DNA of 64,000 bases from Cervus elaphus (GCF_910594005.1 NC_057819.1:129553669-129617668), one strand, 5' to 3'. Positions 21,992 to 32,775 are shown, counted from the first letter of the stretch. Notes: generated from the sequence alone by a model not told the origin. Numbers and translations: made by a program.

Positions 21992-22094
21992 ATGCAGGAG
22001 GTCATCGCGGGGCTGGAGTGGCTGGCCTTCCCCTTCGAGAAGGATGTAGAGAAGCAGAAGGGCACTGGGCTCCTGCCTTTCCAGGGCATGGACA
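21992..22094 (+). pseudogene. CPSF4L: CPSF4L exon 1 relic
   Basis: The ATG opens MQEVIAGLEWLAF and the exon ends after 'GMD' plus one base, at an intact donor (a|gtgagt at 22,095). This exon is still open and well conserved. Confidence 0.88.
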
Positions 22095-22119
22095 GTGAGT
22101 GTGGCCGGAACCCTGAACC

Positions 22120-22160
22120 GCGCCCCCGTCCCCCCCCCCCCCCGCCCCCACCGCCCCCAG
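22120..22160 (+). repeat. Poly-C tract in first CPSF4L intron
   Basis: A run of about 17 C plus several CCCC blocks lies just after the exon 1 donor. The complementary strand could form a G-quadruplex. Confidence 0.7.
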
Positions 22161-22563
22161 CTTCCTCCCAGTTGCTCACCAGGGAGGTGTAGGAGGGCTC
22201 GGGCCCACCGTCCTGTCCGGGACCCCCAGTGTAGCACCTTGCTTCTCAGGCACCGCCTGTACCCCCTTACATCCTCTCCAGGAAGCCAGAAAACAGGACC
22301 GGCTGCTGGGAAAGTGGAGACCCTAGAGCAGTCAATTGAAAGAAGCTGGGATGACCCCATGGGCCGCCCGAGTGCCAGGCCGGCCTTGGGCCCCCTGTGC
22401 ATCATCTCCACTGCAGAGTTCAGGGCGCTTAGCTGTTGAGTCTGCAGGCTGGTTCCCGGAGGCTGGTTCCCGGAGGCCAGCATCTAGAGGCCCAAGCCTT
22501 GGGAGGCAGGGGGTGAAGGCCCTCCGGCAGCCACAGCATCCCCTCTGCCTTCTTCGCCCCCAG

Positions 22564-22614
22564 AGGCGGGCGCAGCTGTGTGCACCTTCTTTGCTAGAGG
22601 GCTCTGCGAGAAAG
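22564..22614 (+). pseudogene. CPSF4L: CPSF4L exon 2 relic, broken donor
   Basis: The acceptor CAG at 22,561-22,563 is intact, and the exon encodes the front of zinc finger 1 (C-x7-C). After 'gagaaag' the expected GT donor reads GA ('gagagt'). The next GT (22,629) would add 14 bases and shift the frame. Confidence 0.8.
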
Positions 22615-24162
22615 GAGAGTGGGCAGAGGTGAGGGCTGGCAGGGGTTCAGCTTGGCCTGGACTGGGGTGCTGGATTTGCACGTGAGGAAGGGGAGGTGGG
22701 AAGAGGCATGAGTTCATTCTCAGGGCAAAGGGCAAGTGGGTGGGGCCATCAAGGGGGCTACCCCCTACCTCCAGGGATGTCTCTGACTCCATAGCATTGA
22801 TTAGGGTAGGCACAGCTGCCTGCAAGGAGACAGTTCCTTCTTTCTACCCTGCTGTAGGTGGGAATGTTTGTGGGTGTCAAGTGTGTGCTCCCAGGAGGCC
22901 CTTGAGTTCTTAATTCTGCCCCAGCCAGGAGAGGGGCTTCCTTCCTTCCCCTCCCCACCCCCCCATCCTCTGAGTTAACCTGGGACCTGTTCAGCGGCCC
23001 CCTCCACTCCTGTGTCCTAAGAAAGAGCAGGCTGCAGTCTCAGAAACTTATGTCTCCCCCAGCCCAACGGGGCCCAACTGTGCGCTCTTCCAAACCCCTC
23101 TCGACTCTCCCCCAGTGCAGACATTCTGTGAGCAGGGGCTGACATAAATCAGGGTTCCCGTCTTCTGGCTTCTGAACCATAGGCTCTTCCTATGGAAATC
23201 CTGTTGCCCTCAGAAGTCTTGCCTCCAATTTGGGGGTCTCCAGTTGCCCTCTAGAGAGCCAGGTTGAGAAACCTGCAATGAGTTTAGGACCTGCTTTTAG
23301 GATCCAAGTTTTCTGTTCCAGGGAAGCTGGGAGGCCAGGTGGGGCCAGGCAGGGGACCGGGAGCCTGTGTGGCCACGTGACTAGCTCTTGTTTGGGGCAG
23401 TGCTGGACAGTGGGGTGTGGAGGAGAAATGAACTTGTTGGTCACTCTAGACTTTGAATCCTTGGCTCTGTCCATCCAGTCTCTAGAGCAGGGTTTCACAG
23501 AGAGACCCTCATGCAAAGAAATAAAACCGTTCTTAGGTCTGGAAGGTCAGAGCCAGGTGAGCCAATGGCCAGAGGTGGAGAGTAAGACCATCAGAGAGAA
23601 CACCTCCGCAGCACCCCGAAGATGCTACCAGAGTTGGCTCAGCGCAACAGGTCCTGTTTCCTGCCGACAGCAAGGCCGCCTGAACGAAGATGACAAAGAG
23701 CGAAATATAACATTTCCATTTCCTTCTGAATTGTTACAAGGTTGGCTCCCACGTCACCATGTTAGATCTCCGGAACCAGGAAACATAACATTTGTATTAT
23801 TTTTTAAGACGTGAGTTCCTCAGGCCCTTAACGAGTTCTTCCTTTGTGCTGGGACCTTGCTGGGTTGGGGCTGGAAACTACACCCCCCCCCCTCACCCCT
23901 GCACAGTCAGGCTGGAGGGGATGGGGTGTGATGGGTGCTTCGGGAGGTGTCCTGATGCCCTGGGGGGGGGCATTCCTGGGGTACGAGACGGGCCAGAGCA
24001 TCATGTGGGGCAGAGAGGGCTGGGGGCTGTCTCTTGAGCCACCTCTGGCCCCCAGTTATAGCCTCCGCCAGGGGAAGGGACGGTGGTACCTCCTGCTAGG
24101 GCTGAGCTGGGCCCAGGCTCTGGGTGTGCAGGGGCCCCCAGCCGGGTGCTCTGGGTTCCCAG

Positions 24163-24290
24163 GGAAGCTGTGCCTGTTCCGGCACGACCCCGGGGGAGAA
24201 CACGGTGGTGTGCAAAAGGGCGACCAGTGCAAGTTCCTGCACTAGTACGATGTCGCCAGGATGCCCGAGTGCCACTTTACTTCAAGTTCG
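24163..24290 (+). pseudogene. CPSF4L: CPSF4L exon 3 relic, frameshifts and stop
   Basis: It begins with 'KLCLFRHD' (end of finger 1). The following 'GENTVVCK' is only readable in another frame, then 'KGDQCKFLH' returns with the front of finger 2 missing, then comes TAG at 24,243. 'YDVARMPECHF' follows, with another frame change before the donor at 24,291. Confidence 0.85.
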
Positions 24291-24806
24291 GTGGGTGATG
24301 CCCCTTCCTGGTGCCGCCCCCCGCCCCGAGGAGGGGGAAGGAGGTTTGGGAAGGGCCCTCAAAGGAGGTCTCGAGCGTCCCAGGTGGCAGACCAGGCCCC
24401 CCTGCTTCTCCAACCCTCTAGAAAAATCGGACCTGTCTTCTGAGCCCTGCCCCACTGCCCTGCCAGGCTCAGGCACGTGAAGCCCGTTCCCCCCCGCCCC
24501 CCCTCCCCCGCGCGGACCCAGGGAAGGGGAGGGCGGGGCGGGAATCAAAGGCCGAATTGTTCCCCAGCCCCGTCCAGCTAATCACACAGCCAGACTTGCT
24601 GTCTGGAGAGGAGGCGGTCTCCGGAGCCCTGGGGAGGGTCAAGCCAGTGTTTCCCAAACAGCCTGCACTTTCACAGTGGGGCTGGATGCCCCCACGGGGC
24701 ACCTGCCTCATCACCGCCTCTTTGAACCCTCTCGTTATTTTTCACTCCTTTTAGAAGAAAGCTTGACATCGCTTTCCTAAAGGGAAAACTAACATCGCTG
24801 ATTGGG

Positions 24807-25012
24807 GGCTTCCCTCGTGGCTCAGTCAGTAAAGAATCCCCCTGCAGTGCAGGAGACCTGGGTTCGTTTCCTGGACGGGGAAGGTCCCCTGAAGAAGGAA
24901 ACGGCAACCCACTCCAGTGTTCTTGCCTGGGGAATCCCGTGGACAGAGGAGCCGACAGTCCATGGGGCCTCAGAGTCAGACCCAACTGAGCGACGAAACC
25001 ACCGCAGCATCA
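24807..25012 (+). mobile_element. Bov-tA SINE
   Basis: It reads 'ggcttccctcgtggctcag', 'acggcaacccactccagt', 'gtcagacccaactgagc'. It lies inside an intron of the CPSF4L relic. Confidence 0.94.
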
Positions 25013-26035
25013 CCGATTAGCAGTGGAGGGTCCCTGTGAAGGGGCAGTCATCAGCTTCAGAGGTTCGGCCCCCTGAAGGGACCTTGTGTGGTCAGCTGTG
25101 GACCTGCGCATCACCTCCCTCTGACCGCAGTCTTTCTCTTGCCGTCCAAGGGGCCATGCAGGGGGAAGCTACCGCCTCCTTCAAGAACAGGATCTGTGGA
25201 TATGTTTCAGGCCTTAGCTCTCCCGGTAAACGTTTACAGTTCGGGGCTTTTCAGAGCTGGAAGAAGCCTTAAGGATTATCTAGTCCAGTGGTTTTCAAAC
25301 TGTATTCGGAAGAGGGACTGGGTGTGGGGGGGTTGGTCATCCAGCCTCCAGGGACACCTCTGAGCCAGGTGGCTGGGCTTTGAGACATCAGGGGGGCTGC
25401 GGGCAGCTGTCCCTCATTAATGTTGATGGGGTGGGGGTGGGGTGGTCCTGGGTATCCAGGAAGAAGGCACCCCCCTCAGGGTCAACAAGAGCTTCCCTCA
25501 GGCTCAAATCCTGTTTCCTGCCCGCTCCCAGCCAGCGGTGGCAGTTCGTGAGGGCCGCCCGCGTGTGGCCCTTGCAGGAAAGGACAGAATTTATCTGGCG
25601 CCTGTCCCCCTCGGTCACCAGTTAAAACGACACTTCATTCTTTTAAAAGAACCTTGCCTGGTTTCCTTTGGGGAAAGGGGGCCGTCCTGGGCATGGATTT
25701 GGGAACAGGACCAGGTCCCTGTCTGCCCGCGAACAATTCCCAGCGTGAGGGCGTGTGTGGACAGCAGGGCTGTGATGTGTAAGCCATGTTTTTCTTTTTT
25801 GGTTCTTGGAGTAAATGAATCAATGTCTCTATTATGTAAAGTGTGCTTATCACAGGGTAATTATTCGTCTTACTGGAAGGAATGGTCTTACTTATAAACG
25901 ATTCTTGGGGAGATGTAGCAGCGGGAAATGGCCGCTGAAAGGAGCTAGGAAGCGGGGGTCCTGGCCCTGCAAGGGGATGCGTGCCCACCCCAAAGGCACC
26001 AGCCGCGCGGGCCGGCCGACGGCAGGGCGGGGTGC

Positions 26036-26054
26036 GGGCGCCACCTGCTGGCGG
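26036..26054 (-). promoter_or_regulatory. CTCF-like motif
   Basis: 'gcgccacctgctggcgg' fits the CTCF core on the reverse strand (GCGCC-x-CCTG-x-TGGC) with few mismatches. It sits in a small CpG-rich patch (about 25,960-26,240) within the CPSF4L relic. Occupancy is not shown. Confidence 0.4.
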
Positions 26055-26674
26055 ACAGAGGAACGGACAGCCGCACCCGGGCGGCGTGGAACAGGCCGCC
26101 TCTGGGCAGAGGACTCGCCGCACGTCCCCCCGCCCCTGCTCGCCTGTCCCGGGGGTCCTCCCTTCTTCCGAAGGATGGAGCCCAGAGGGAGCGCTGTGCC
26201 CAGAGCCCACGCGGGACAACTGCATGCACACCTTTCAGTGTGAGGAAGCCGGGTGGGAATGGGCCTCAGGAGGAGGTCTCCCCTTCTCGGAGCGCCGCTG
26301 TCGTCCTTTGTGAAATGAGAAGACTGCGAAGGGGCGGGGGTTGAATTCTGGGGAAGCCATAGCGTTCTTCGAGGCTCAGGCGAGACCTTGCTTTGCAGAA
26401 GCCCGAGGTATAGAATAGAACTGTTTGGAAATCAGTGGGATTGACACTGTGGTGTTCCTTTTGGCCCTGAAAAGCACGAAGTTGCAGGCTTTTTTTTTTT
26501 TTCTCTCTTTTTAAGTACAGTTGATGTACAATGTTGTGTTAGTTTCAGGTGTATAGCAAAGTGATTCATTCATATATATATAGGCTTTTTTCAGATCTTT
26601 TTCCATTATAAGTTATTAAAAAATATTGAGTACAGTTCCCCGATACTATATAGTAGGTCTCTGTTGGTTATCTA

Positions 26675-26679
<5 letters not shown>

Positions 26680-26707
<28 letters not shown>
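26680..26707 (+). repeat. (CA)n microsatellite
   Basis: About 14 CA units lie within the L1 fragment. Confidence 0.95.
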
Positions 26708-26709
<2 letters not shown>

Positions 26710-26784
26710 AAACAGGAAAACCTGTGAAAAACGCCGTTGGTGATTTGGAAGGGCTTGTGTTGAATCTGTAGATTGCCTTGGATG

Positions 26785-26998
26785 CGGTGAGTTTTGCTGA
26801 GTCGCTGAGTCATGTCCACCTCTTTGCAACCCTGTGGGCTGTAGCCCGCCAGGCTTCTCTGTCCAGGGGATTTTTCAGGCGAGAGTGCTGGAATGGGTTG
26901 CCATTTCCTCCTCCAGGAGATCTTCCTGACCCAGGGATGGAACCTGCGTCTCCTGCATTGCAGGCGGTTCTTTACCGCTGAGCCATCGGGGAGATCCT
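26785..26998 (-). mobile_element. Bov-tA SINE
   Basis: Reverse-strand copy: 'tgtagcccgccaggcttc', 'gttgccatttcctcctcc', 'tctcctgcattgcaggcgg'. Confidence 0.93.
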
Positions 26999-27621
26999 TG
27001 CCTGGGGTGGCACAGTCATCCTGACACTACGGATCCCTCCGGTCTGAGCACGCGGTGTATCTTTCCTTCAGCTTGTGTCATCTTTGATTTCTTTCATCCG
27101 CATCTTCTAGTTTTTGGAGTACTACACGTCTTTTGCCTCTTTAGATAGGTCTATTCCTAGGTATCTTATTCTTTTAGATGCAATGGTAAATGAGATTGTT
27201 TCCTTAATTTCTCCTTCTGATCTTTCATTGTTAAGTTGTAGGCTTTTAAGGAGGATGAGATTGGAAACACTCCCCAGTCTCTACTTGAATGAGGTGAAAA
27301 AAGGGCTGAGTCTTCCCCCTTGGTTCCTTCAGAGCCCCCGAGGCCTTACGCGGAAGCTGAGAGGGCTTAGACTCCCTCCCCAAACTCCTGGTGGTCTGCG
27401 CCACCAGGGCTGGCTCCTCCTAGGACCCAGTTTTGGTCGGATCCACAGACGGGTTACAGCACAGGCTCCGAGAAACTACGGGTGTCCCTCTGGGTCCTGT
27501 TTATTGCATCTCTGTGCCAACTTTGAAGCAGTGCTCTTGCGGCAACTCCCCCGGAAAGGACTGTAGGTTCAGGAAGGCTTGTAGGTTTCATCGTAGAGAC
27601 GAAGCTTTAACCATGGTACAG

Positions 27622-27777
27622 GGCTTCCCAGGCGGCGCTGGCGGCAAAGAACGTGCCTGCCAGTGCAGGAGACGAAAGAGACGCGGGTTCGATCCCTGGG
27701 TCGGGAAGATCCCCTGGAGAAGGAAATGGCCACCCACTCCAGTGTTCTTGCCTGGGAATCCCATGGACAGAGGAGCA
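27622..27777 (+). mobile_element. Bov-tA SINE, 3'-truncated
   Basis: The head 'ggcttcccaggcggcgc' and B box 'ggttcgatccctgggtc' are present. The element stops after 'tcccatggacagaggagc'. Confidence 0.92.
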
Positions 27778-28159
27778 ACATCTCCATGCAGGGTCGGGTC
27801 TTGCTGGATCTGTAGCTGCTGGCTAGGGGTCTCCTCTTCCCACCTCTCCTCGTCCCTTCTCCCAAGTAGCCTCTGAATACCTTCGGTTCCAGTCCCTCCT
27901 TCTGAACATCTGGCCCTGCCCCACCTCCTCCTGGTGAGTGTATTCACACCCAAGCCCCACTGAGCCAGTATGCGTTGGATCCGCCTTTCTTAGCTCGCAG
28001 GAGGGGGGAGAAATTTCTTGCTGTCCTCAAAAAAAGCGCGGTCCCGCAGAAGGCAGGCAAGCGGCCTCTGTGCAAGGGGCAGGGCAGTCTTGTTCCAGGA
28101 GGGTGGACGTGACCTCGAAGATGAGCCCGCTTGTGCACAAAGAATGCTGGGATTTTCAG

Positions 28160-28252
28160 GGGACTGCAACAAGGAGGGTCCCTTCCTCCACGTGAAGCCG
28201 GCCTTCAAGACCCAGGACTGTCCGTGGTACGACTGAGGTTTCTGCAAACACA
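28160..28252 (+). pseudogene. CPSF4L: CPSF4L exon 4 relic, in-frame stop
   Basis: The acceptor 'ttttcag' is intact. The peptide runs GDCNKEGPFLHVKPAF, then DCPWYD, then TGA at 28,234-28,236, then GFCK, ending at an acceptable donor (gtgagg at 28,253). Finger 3 has Gly where its third Cys belongs. Confidence 0.88.
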
Positions 28253-28380
28253 GTGAGGCGCAGGAGATGTGGGGGTGTCTCCGGCAGGGGAGGGGTGCCC
28301 CTTCCTGATGCGGCCTGTGGGCTCTGCCCCTCCCCCTTGCTAAAGAAGGTCCTTCTGGCCGTTTTCTCTTTGCCCAGTAG

Positions 28381-28475
28381 GTCCTCTGTGTAAATACCAA
28401 CACGTCTGCAGGACAATGTGTACTAACTACGTAGCCGGCTTCTGCCCCGAAGGACCCAGATGCCAATTTGCACAG
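28381..28475 (+). pseudogene. CPSF4L: CPSF4L exon 5 relic
   Basis: It follows a TAG acceptor. It encodes the end of finger 4 (LCKYQH) and finger 5 (MCTNYVAGFCPEG...CQFAQ). A GTGAGA donor-like site follows. A final short exon was not found. Confidence 0.85.
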
Positions 28476-29134
28476 TGAGAGACCAACCCGACCCCACACC
28501 CCCAGCCCCCCCTGTGCTGGGCCCACTCTGGCTTCTAGAGCCTTCCGTACCTTCACTGGCCCGAGGTGGCAAGTGAAGCGTCCGGCCAGCATCCACCCGT
28601 GAGGTTCTCGGGGCATGGCTCCCCCTGCGCCCACCTCTCCTTGGTCCTGCCGGCTGCGCTGATCTCTAACCCGTCCTGTTGGTGGATATTCAGGCCCTTC
28701 CCTGTGGGGTTCTGAGAACACGCAATCACAATCGGGGCAGCAGGCTGGTGCAGGGGGTGTTAGTGAGCTGGCGGCGGGGAAGCGGGGCTTAGAGCCAGGC
28801 TGTGGTTGTCCGTCTGTCCATGCCTCCTTCGGTCCCAAGATGAATGGTTTATTCAACCCGAGTTACCTGGAGGCGAGTGCAGGGAGGCCAGTGAGGGGGA
28901 GTGGTTGGAGGGTGGTGGTGACGTGCTTACTCCTTTCTAGCACGTGGACCCCCCAGCCCTGCACCGTTCCCACCTGCTCTCACCCTCACCCCATCTGCTC
29001 CCATCAAGGGAAAGGCGCTCATTTGGGGTCCTTCCTCCCAGACCCCCTCGCACGTGTTTCATCTCTGCTTTAGGCAGACTGTCTCAGCCCCTGAGACCTC
29101 CCCCCTCTTTGGCTGGATTAACACACTGGTGGTA

Positions 29135-29456
29135 TTTTATTTAGAGATTTATTTTTATTTTTGGCTGTGTTGGATCTTTGTTGCTGTCTGCGGGTTTTCT
29201 CTAACTGTGGCACGTGGGGGCTCCTCTTCCTTGTGATGCGCAGGCTTCTCCTTGTGGGGGCTCCTCTCATTGCAGAGCTTGGGCTCCGGGCCGCAGGTAG
29301 TTGCAGCCCTTGAACTCTAGGGCTTGGGCTCAGTAGTTGCAGCGCACAGGCTAAGCTGCCTCACAGCCTGTGGGAGCTGCCCAGAGCAGGGATCAAACCC
29401 ATGTCCCCTGCATTGGCAGGCAGATGCTTAATCACTGGGCCAGCAGGGAAGCCCCA
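29135..29456 (-). mobile_element. Long CHR-2-type SINE
   Basis: Reverse-strand copy: 'ttttggctgtgttggatc', 'gtgggggctcctctc', 'gcattggcaggcagatgc', 'agcagggaagcccc'. Confidence 0.85.
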
Positions 29457-29597
29457 CACACGTGTGGGTTTTAAGGAAAGAACCTGTGGCCAAGCTGAGA
29501 CTTTCTGGTCCAGAGCTGTTCTGCGTCAGGGCCGCCCTGCTGGTGCCTGGCCCCGTGGGAACGGGTGCTGCTCCCCTGATAACACGCCCTGATGATG

Positions 29598-29725
29598 AGG
29601 GCCTCCATCCTGGGTCACCAGTCTGAGCAAACTCCGGGAGACTGTGCAGGACAGAGAGGCCTGGAGTGCTGCAGTCCGTGGGCTTGCAGAGTTGGACACG
29701 ACTGAGCGACTGAATGACGATCCCC
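29598..29725 (+). mobile_element. BovB LINE 3'-end fragment
   Basis: It reads 'gagcaaactccgggagac', 'aggcctggagtgctgcag', 'gttggacacgactgagc'. Confidence 0.8.
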
Positions 29726-29899
29726 AGGCAGCCAAGCACAGCCCGCGGGGCGAATCGGCCCCTTTGTCTGTTTCTGTACAGCCTGGAACCTCAGGACGAC
29801 TTTTTTTAAAGTCATCTTTTTTCTTCTTGGGAAGAAAAAAGAAGAAAAACCCAATGTAGTATTTTTTGACACATGGAAATGAAAATTCCAGTGCTTATA

Positions 29900-30065
29900 A
29901 ATAGTTCCACTGGAACGGGGCCAGGCTCGTCATTTACATTTCCTGTCTCTGTGCTCACGCTTACGATGGCAGGATGGCAGAGTTGAATAGCTGCGACACA
30001 GCCAGATGGCCTGCGAAGCCAGAAATATTTACTGTTTGGGCTTCTGTAGAAAATGCTTGCTGGTC
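29900..30065 (+). mobile_element. Ancient hAT-type DNA transposon remnant
   Basis: It belongs to the same family as the 2950 copy: 'ggcagagttgaatagctgcg', 'agaaatatttactgtttgg', 'agaaaatgcttgctgg'. Confidence 0.55.
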
Positions 30066-30169
30066 CCTGGTGGGGATGGCTGGATGCTGGTGAAGTTTGA
30101 CAGAGGCCAAATGGGGAGCCTGGACGCTGGGGGAGCTACTGAACTGTTGTTAAGTCGGGGTTCTGTATC

Positions 30170-30375
30170 CAGGGCTGCCCTTTGTGGCTCAGTGCTAAAT
30201 AATCCGCCTGCCAGTGCGGGAGACACAGGAGACGTGGGTTCGATCCCTGGGTCAGGAAGATCCCTTGGAGAAGGAAATAGTAACCCACTGCAGTATTCTT
30301 GCCTGGGAGATCCCATGGACGGAGGAGCCTGGCGGGCCACAGTCCACGGGGTCCCAGAGTCAGACACAAAGACTG
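30170..30375 (+). mobile_element. Bov-tA SINE
   Basis: It reads 'gctgccctttgtggctcag', B box 'ggttcgatccctgggtc', 'ccacagtccacggggtcc'. Confidence 0.92.
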
Positions 30376-31184
30376 AGCATGAGGCTTCCCTCCCAAGCGC
30401 CAGGCTGGGGTGGGGCTGGCAGGGGAGGAGGGCAACCCCTGCTGGTCCCCGGTGGGTCGGCTGATGGCAGGGCGGACGTGATCGTCTGCATTGGGGAATT
30501 CATGAGCCCATTTCTAACTTCCATCCAAAGGAATGCTTTGGGCAATTAAGCTGTAAAACGAGGCCGTTCACAGTCTGGCTTCAGCCTGAACGCCTGGCCA
30601 GGCCCTCTGCCCTCCGCCTTGTCCGCGGAGGGGGTGTCTGCAGTGTTTCCTCCTGGCTTCACTTTATCTGCAGCTTGTCAAGCAGCCCCTGGGTCCCGCA
30701 CTTCCTCCTGCCTGGGAACCTCGCAAGCCCCCCTCCCTGACAAGAGTGTCTGCCCCCTCATCCTCAGATGAGGCCCCAGGAGCCGGGGGTTGCCCACCGC
30801 CTGGGGCTCAGGCGCTGGAGAGGGGCCTGTGCTACAGGGTGAGTGATGACGGAGCTGGGCCACTGCCCGGCTGAGGACCAGGGGAGGGGTGATTAGCAGC
30901 AGGTTAAGAAGCCAGACTCAGGTTTTGGTGAATTAAGAGAATGGGGCAATTTGGCTGGTAATCCAAATGTTTCCGTTGTAAGGTCTCAACCTTTATTTGC
31001 TTCCCCTGCCGGACAGACTGTTTCTTTCTTTAAAAGGCTAACAAGTTAAACATCCTTCAGGCCCTGTTTTGCTGCCTAATGATCCCTTGAGTTATTTATA
31101 CATAATGGTCTTAAGATGTGGGGGGTGGGGTGGGGAAGGGGGCAGCTTGGTAAGGAAAGGAGTCACACATCTTGCATTGTTTAG

Positions 31185-31440
31185 AGTTCATTTTATTGGG
31201 CTGTGCTGGGTCTACAGTTGCGCGAGCGGGGGCTCCTCTCTAGTTGCGGAGCTCGGACTTCTCGTCGCGGGGGCTCCTCTGGGTGATGGAGACTGGGCTC
31301 TAGGCGCGGGGGGGTCAGGAGTTTCGCACACAGGCCTAGTTGCCCCACGGCCTGTGGGTCTTCCTGGATCCGGGGTCGAACCCGTGTCCCCTGCATTGGC
31401 AGGCGGATTCTCAACCCCTGGACCACCAGGGAAGCCCACA
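31185..31440 (-). mobile_element. Long CHR-2-type SINE
   Basis: It reads 'gggctgtgctgggtctac', 'gggggctcctctctagttg', 'gcattggcaggcggattc', 'ccaccagggaagccc'. Confidence 0.85.
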
Positions 31441-32149
31441 CCTTGCTTTTCTTGGTTGCTCTCTTTGGCTCATCAGGAAGAAAACCATCATGTTTTACAC
31501 CTTCACGAGACAGACTCTAAATCATCCTCTGCGTTCTGTTCTGCAAGACCACAGTAGTGCCGGGATGAGAGGTGAGGGAGGCACGGGGCTGGCCCTCCTC
31601 ACATGATGGCTGTCCTCCTCTTTACACGTCCAGCCCTGTTCTCTGGGTTAGCGATGCTGGGCGTGGATCTCGAGGCCTTTCTCAGGCCAGACAAGGAACT
31701 TCATTTAAGAGTAGAAGCCAGGTTCTTCAGCAAGCCAGCTAAGGATCTCCTATGGAGGCCTAGACAATTCGGCATTTTTTTCTCTTGGGATGTGAATTTA
31801 CAAAAAGTCACATGATTAACTTTTTCTCTTTTAGTGTTGAAAAATGAGCTGTGATGCCAGTCAGTCAGTCAACTGGTAGGAGTCATTAAAAAAAAGACCC
31901 CACGTTGGTCTGGGGAACTGGAGGACCTTGTATGGTGAAGACTCTGGAAGGCCGTGCTGGGCCCTGTCCTCAGCGAGCCCGCTGCGCCGTAACCAGCACA
32001 GATGAGGCCGAGGCAGCCTGCTTCCCGCTTCCTCTCCTGTAAGTGAACCAGCGGCTGGGAGCCCAGCAGGAGCGGGGGCTCACAGGAGCGGGTTACTCAG
32101 AGAGCAGGGGAGCACAGCGCTTACACAGCCAGCTTGAAGGTACAGCTCA

Positions 32150-32180
32150 CACCCGCGCGCACCCCGCTCGGCTCCCCCGG

Positions 32181-32222
<42 letters not shown>

Positions 32223-32585
32223 CACCCCGCTCGGCTCCCCCGGCCCCCCCCCCCCCCCCACACACACACGCCACCCCGCTCGGCTCCCCCGGCCACACAC
32301 ACACACACACACACACACGCCACCCCACTCGGCTCCCCCGGCCACACACACACACGCCACTCCGGCGGTACTTCTGGGGCACGCGGCTAACCCTAACCCG
32401 GCCACACACACACACACACACGCCACTCCTAACCCGGCCACACACACACACACACGCCACTCCTAACCCGGCCACACACCCACACACACGCCACTCCTAA
32501 CCCGGCCACCCACCCACCCACCCACACACCCACACGCCACTCCGGCGGTACTTCTGGGGCACGTGGCCTGCCTCGGCTCCCCCGG

Positions 32586-32620
<35 letters not shown>

Positions 32621-32775
32621 ACTCCGGCGGTACTTCTGGGGGACACACACACACGCCACTCCGGCGGTACTTCTGGGGCACGCGGCCTGACTCGGCTCTC
32701 CCGGCCACACACACAGACACACACACACACGCCACTCCAGTGGTACTTCTGGGTCACGCGGCCTGACCCGCTGCT
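32150..32775 (+). repeat. Composite CA/telomere-like minisatellite
   Basis: Nested array of (CA)n blocks separated by short unique modules. One module is 'gccaccccgctcggctcccc'; another contains 'ggcggtacttctgggg' and recurs about four to five times; a third carries 'ctaacccgg', once as 'ctaaccctaacccgg', which resembles the vertebrate telomere repeat. CA block length varies from about 5 to 20 units. There is no coding support: the CVCV-rich open frames on the opposite strand are translations of (GT)n. Confidence 0.93.

Larger units (their letters stand above)
26488..27245 (-). mobile_element. L1 fragment, reverse strand, interrupted
   Basis: Low coordinates show the reverse complement of an L1 3' end ('gttgatgtacaatgttgtg', 'gtgtatagcaaagtgattc'). 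Higher coordinates show antisense L1 coding-like text ('aatggtaaatgagattg', 'tctgatctttcattg'). A (CA)n microsatellite and a Bov-tA separate the parts. Confidence 0.65.
21992..28475 (+). pseudogene. CPSF4L: CPSF4L, decayed CCCH zinc-finger gene
   Basis: Five exon relics match CPSF4-like, a paralogue of the poly(A)-signal-binding factor CPSF4: 21,992-22,094; 22,564-22,614; 24,163-24,290; 28,160-28,252; 28,381-28,475. They lie in the expected order between CDC42EP4 and MTNAP1. Zinc fingers 1, 4 and 5 keep recognisable C-x7-C-x5-C spacing. Visible lesions are: the exon 2 donor reads GAGAGT instead of GT; exon 3 has an extra base in a C/G run near 24,188-24,195, a loss of about two dozen bases removing the front of finger 2, a TAG at 24,243-24,245 and a missing base near 24,279; exon 4 lacks the third Cys of finger 3 and has TGA at 28,234-28,236. 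With several independent breaks a functional protein is very unlikely. Introns are retained, so this is not a processed copy. The lesions rest on this one sequence and on my memory of the human protein. Confidence 0.85.

Noticed and set aside
21626..22483. 285-codon open frame (-) over CPSF4L exon 1
   Set aside because: Antisense to a recognised exon and overlaps a SINE; composition is GC-driven.
27990..28856. 288-codon open frame (-) over CPSF4L exons 4-5
   Set aside because: Antisense to two recognisable CPSF4L exon relics; no known motif.
32380..32400. Telomere-like 'ctaaccctaaccc' as a true telomere or chromosome end
   Set aside because: Only two TTAGGG-type units inside a CA-rich array, with genes on both sides.
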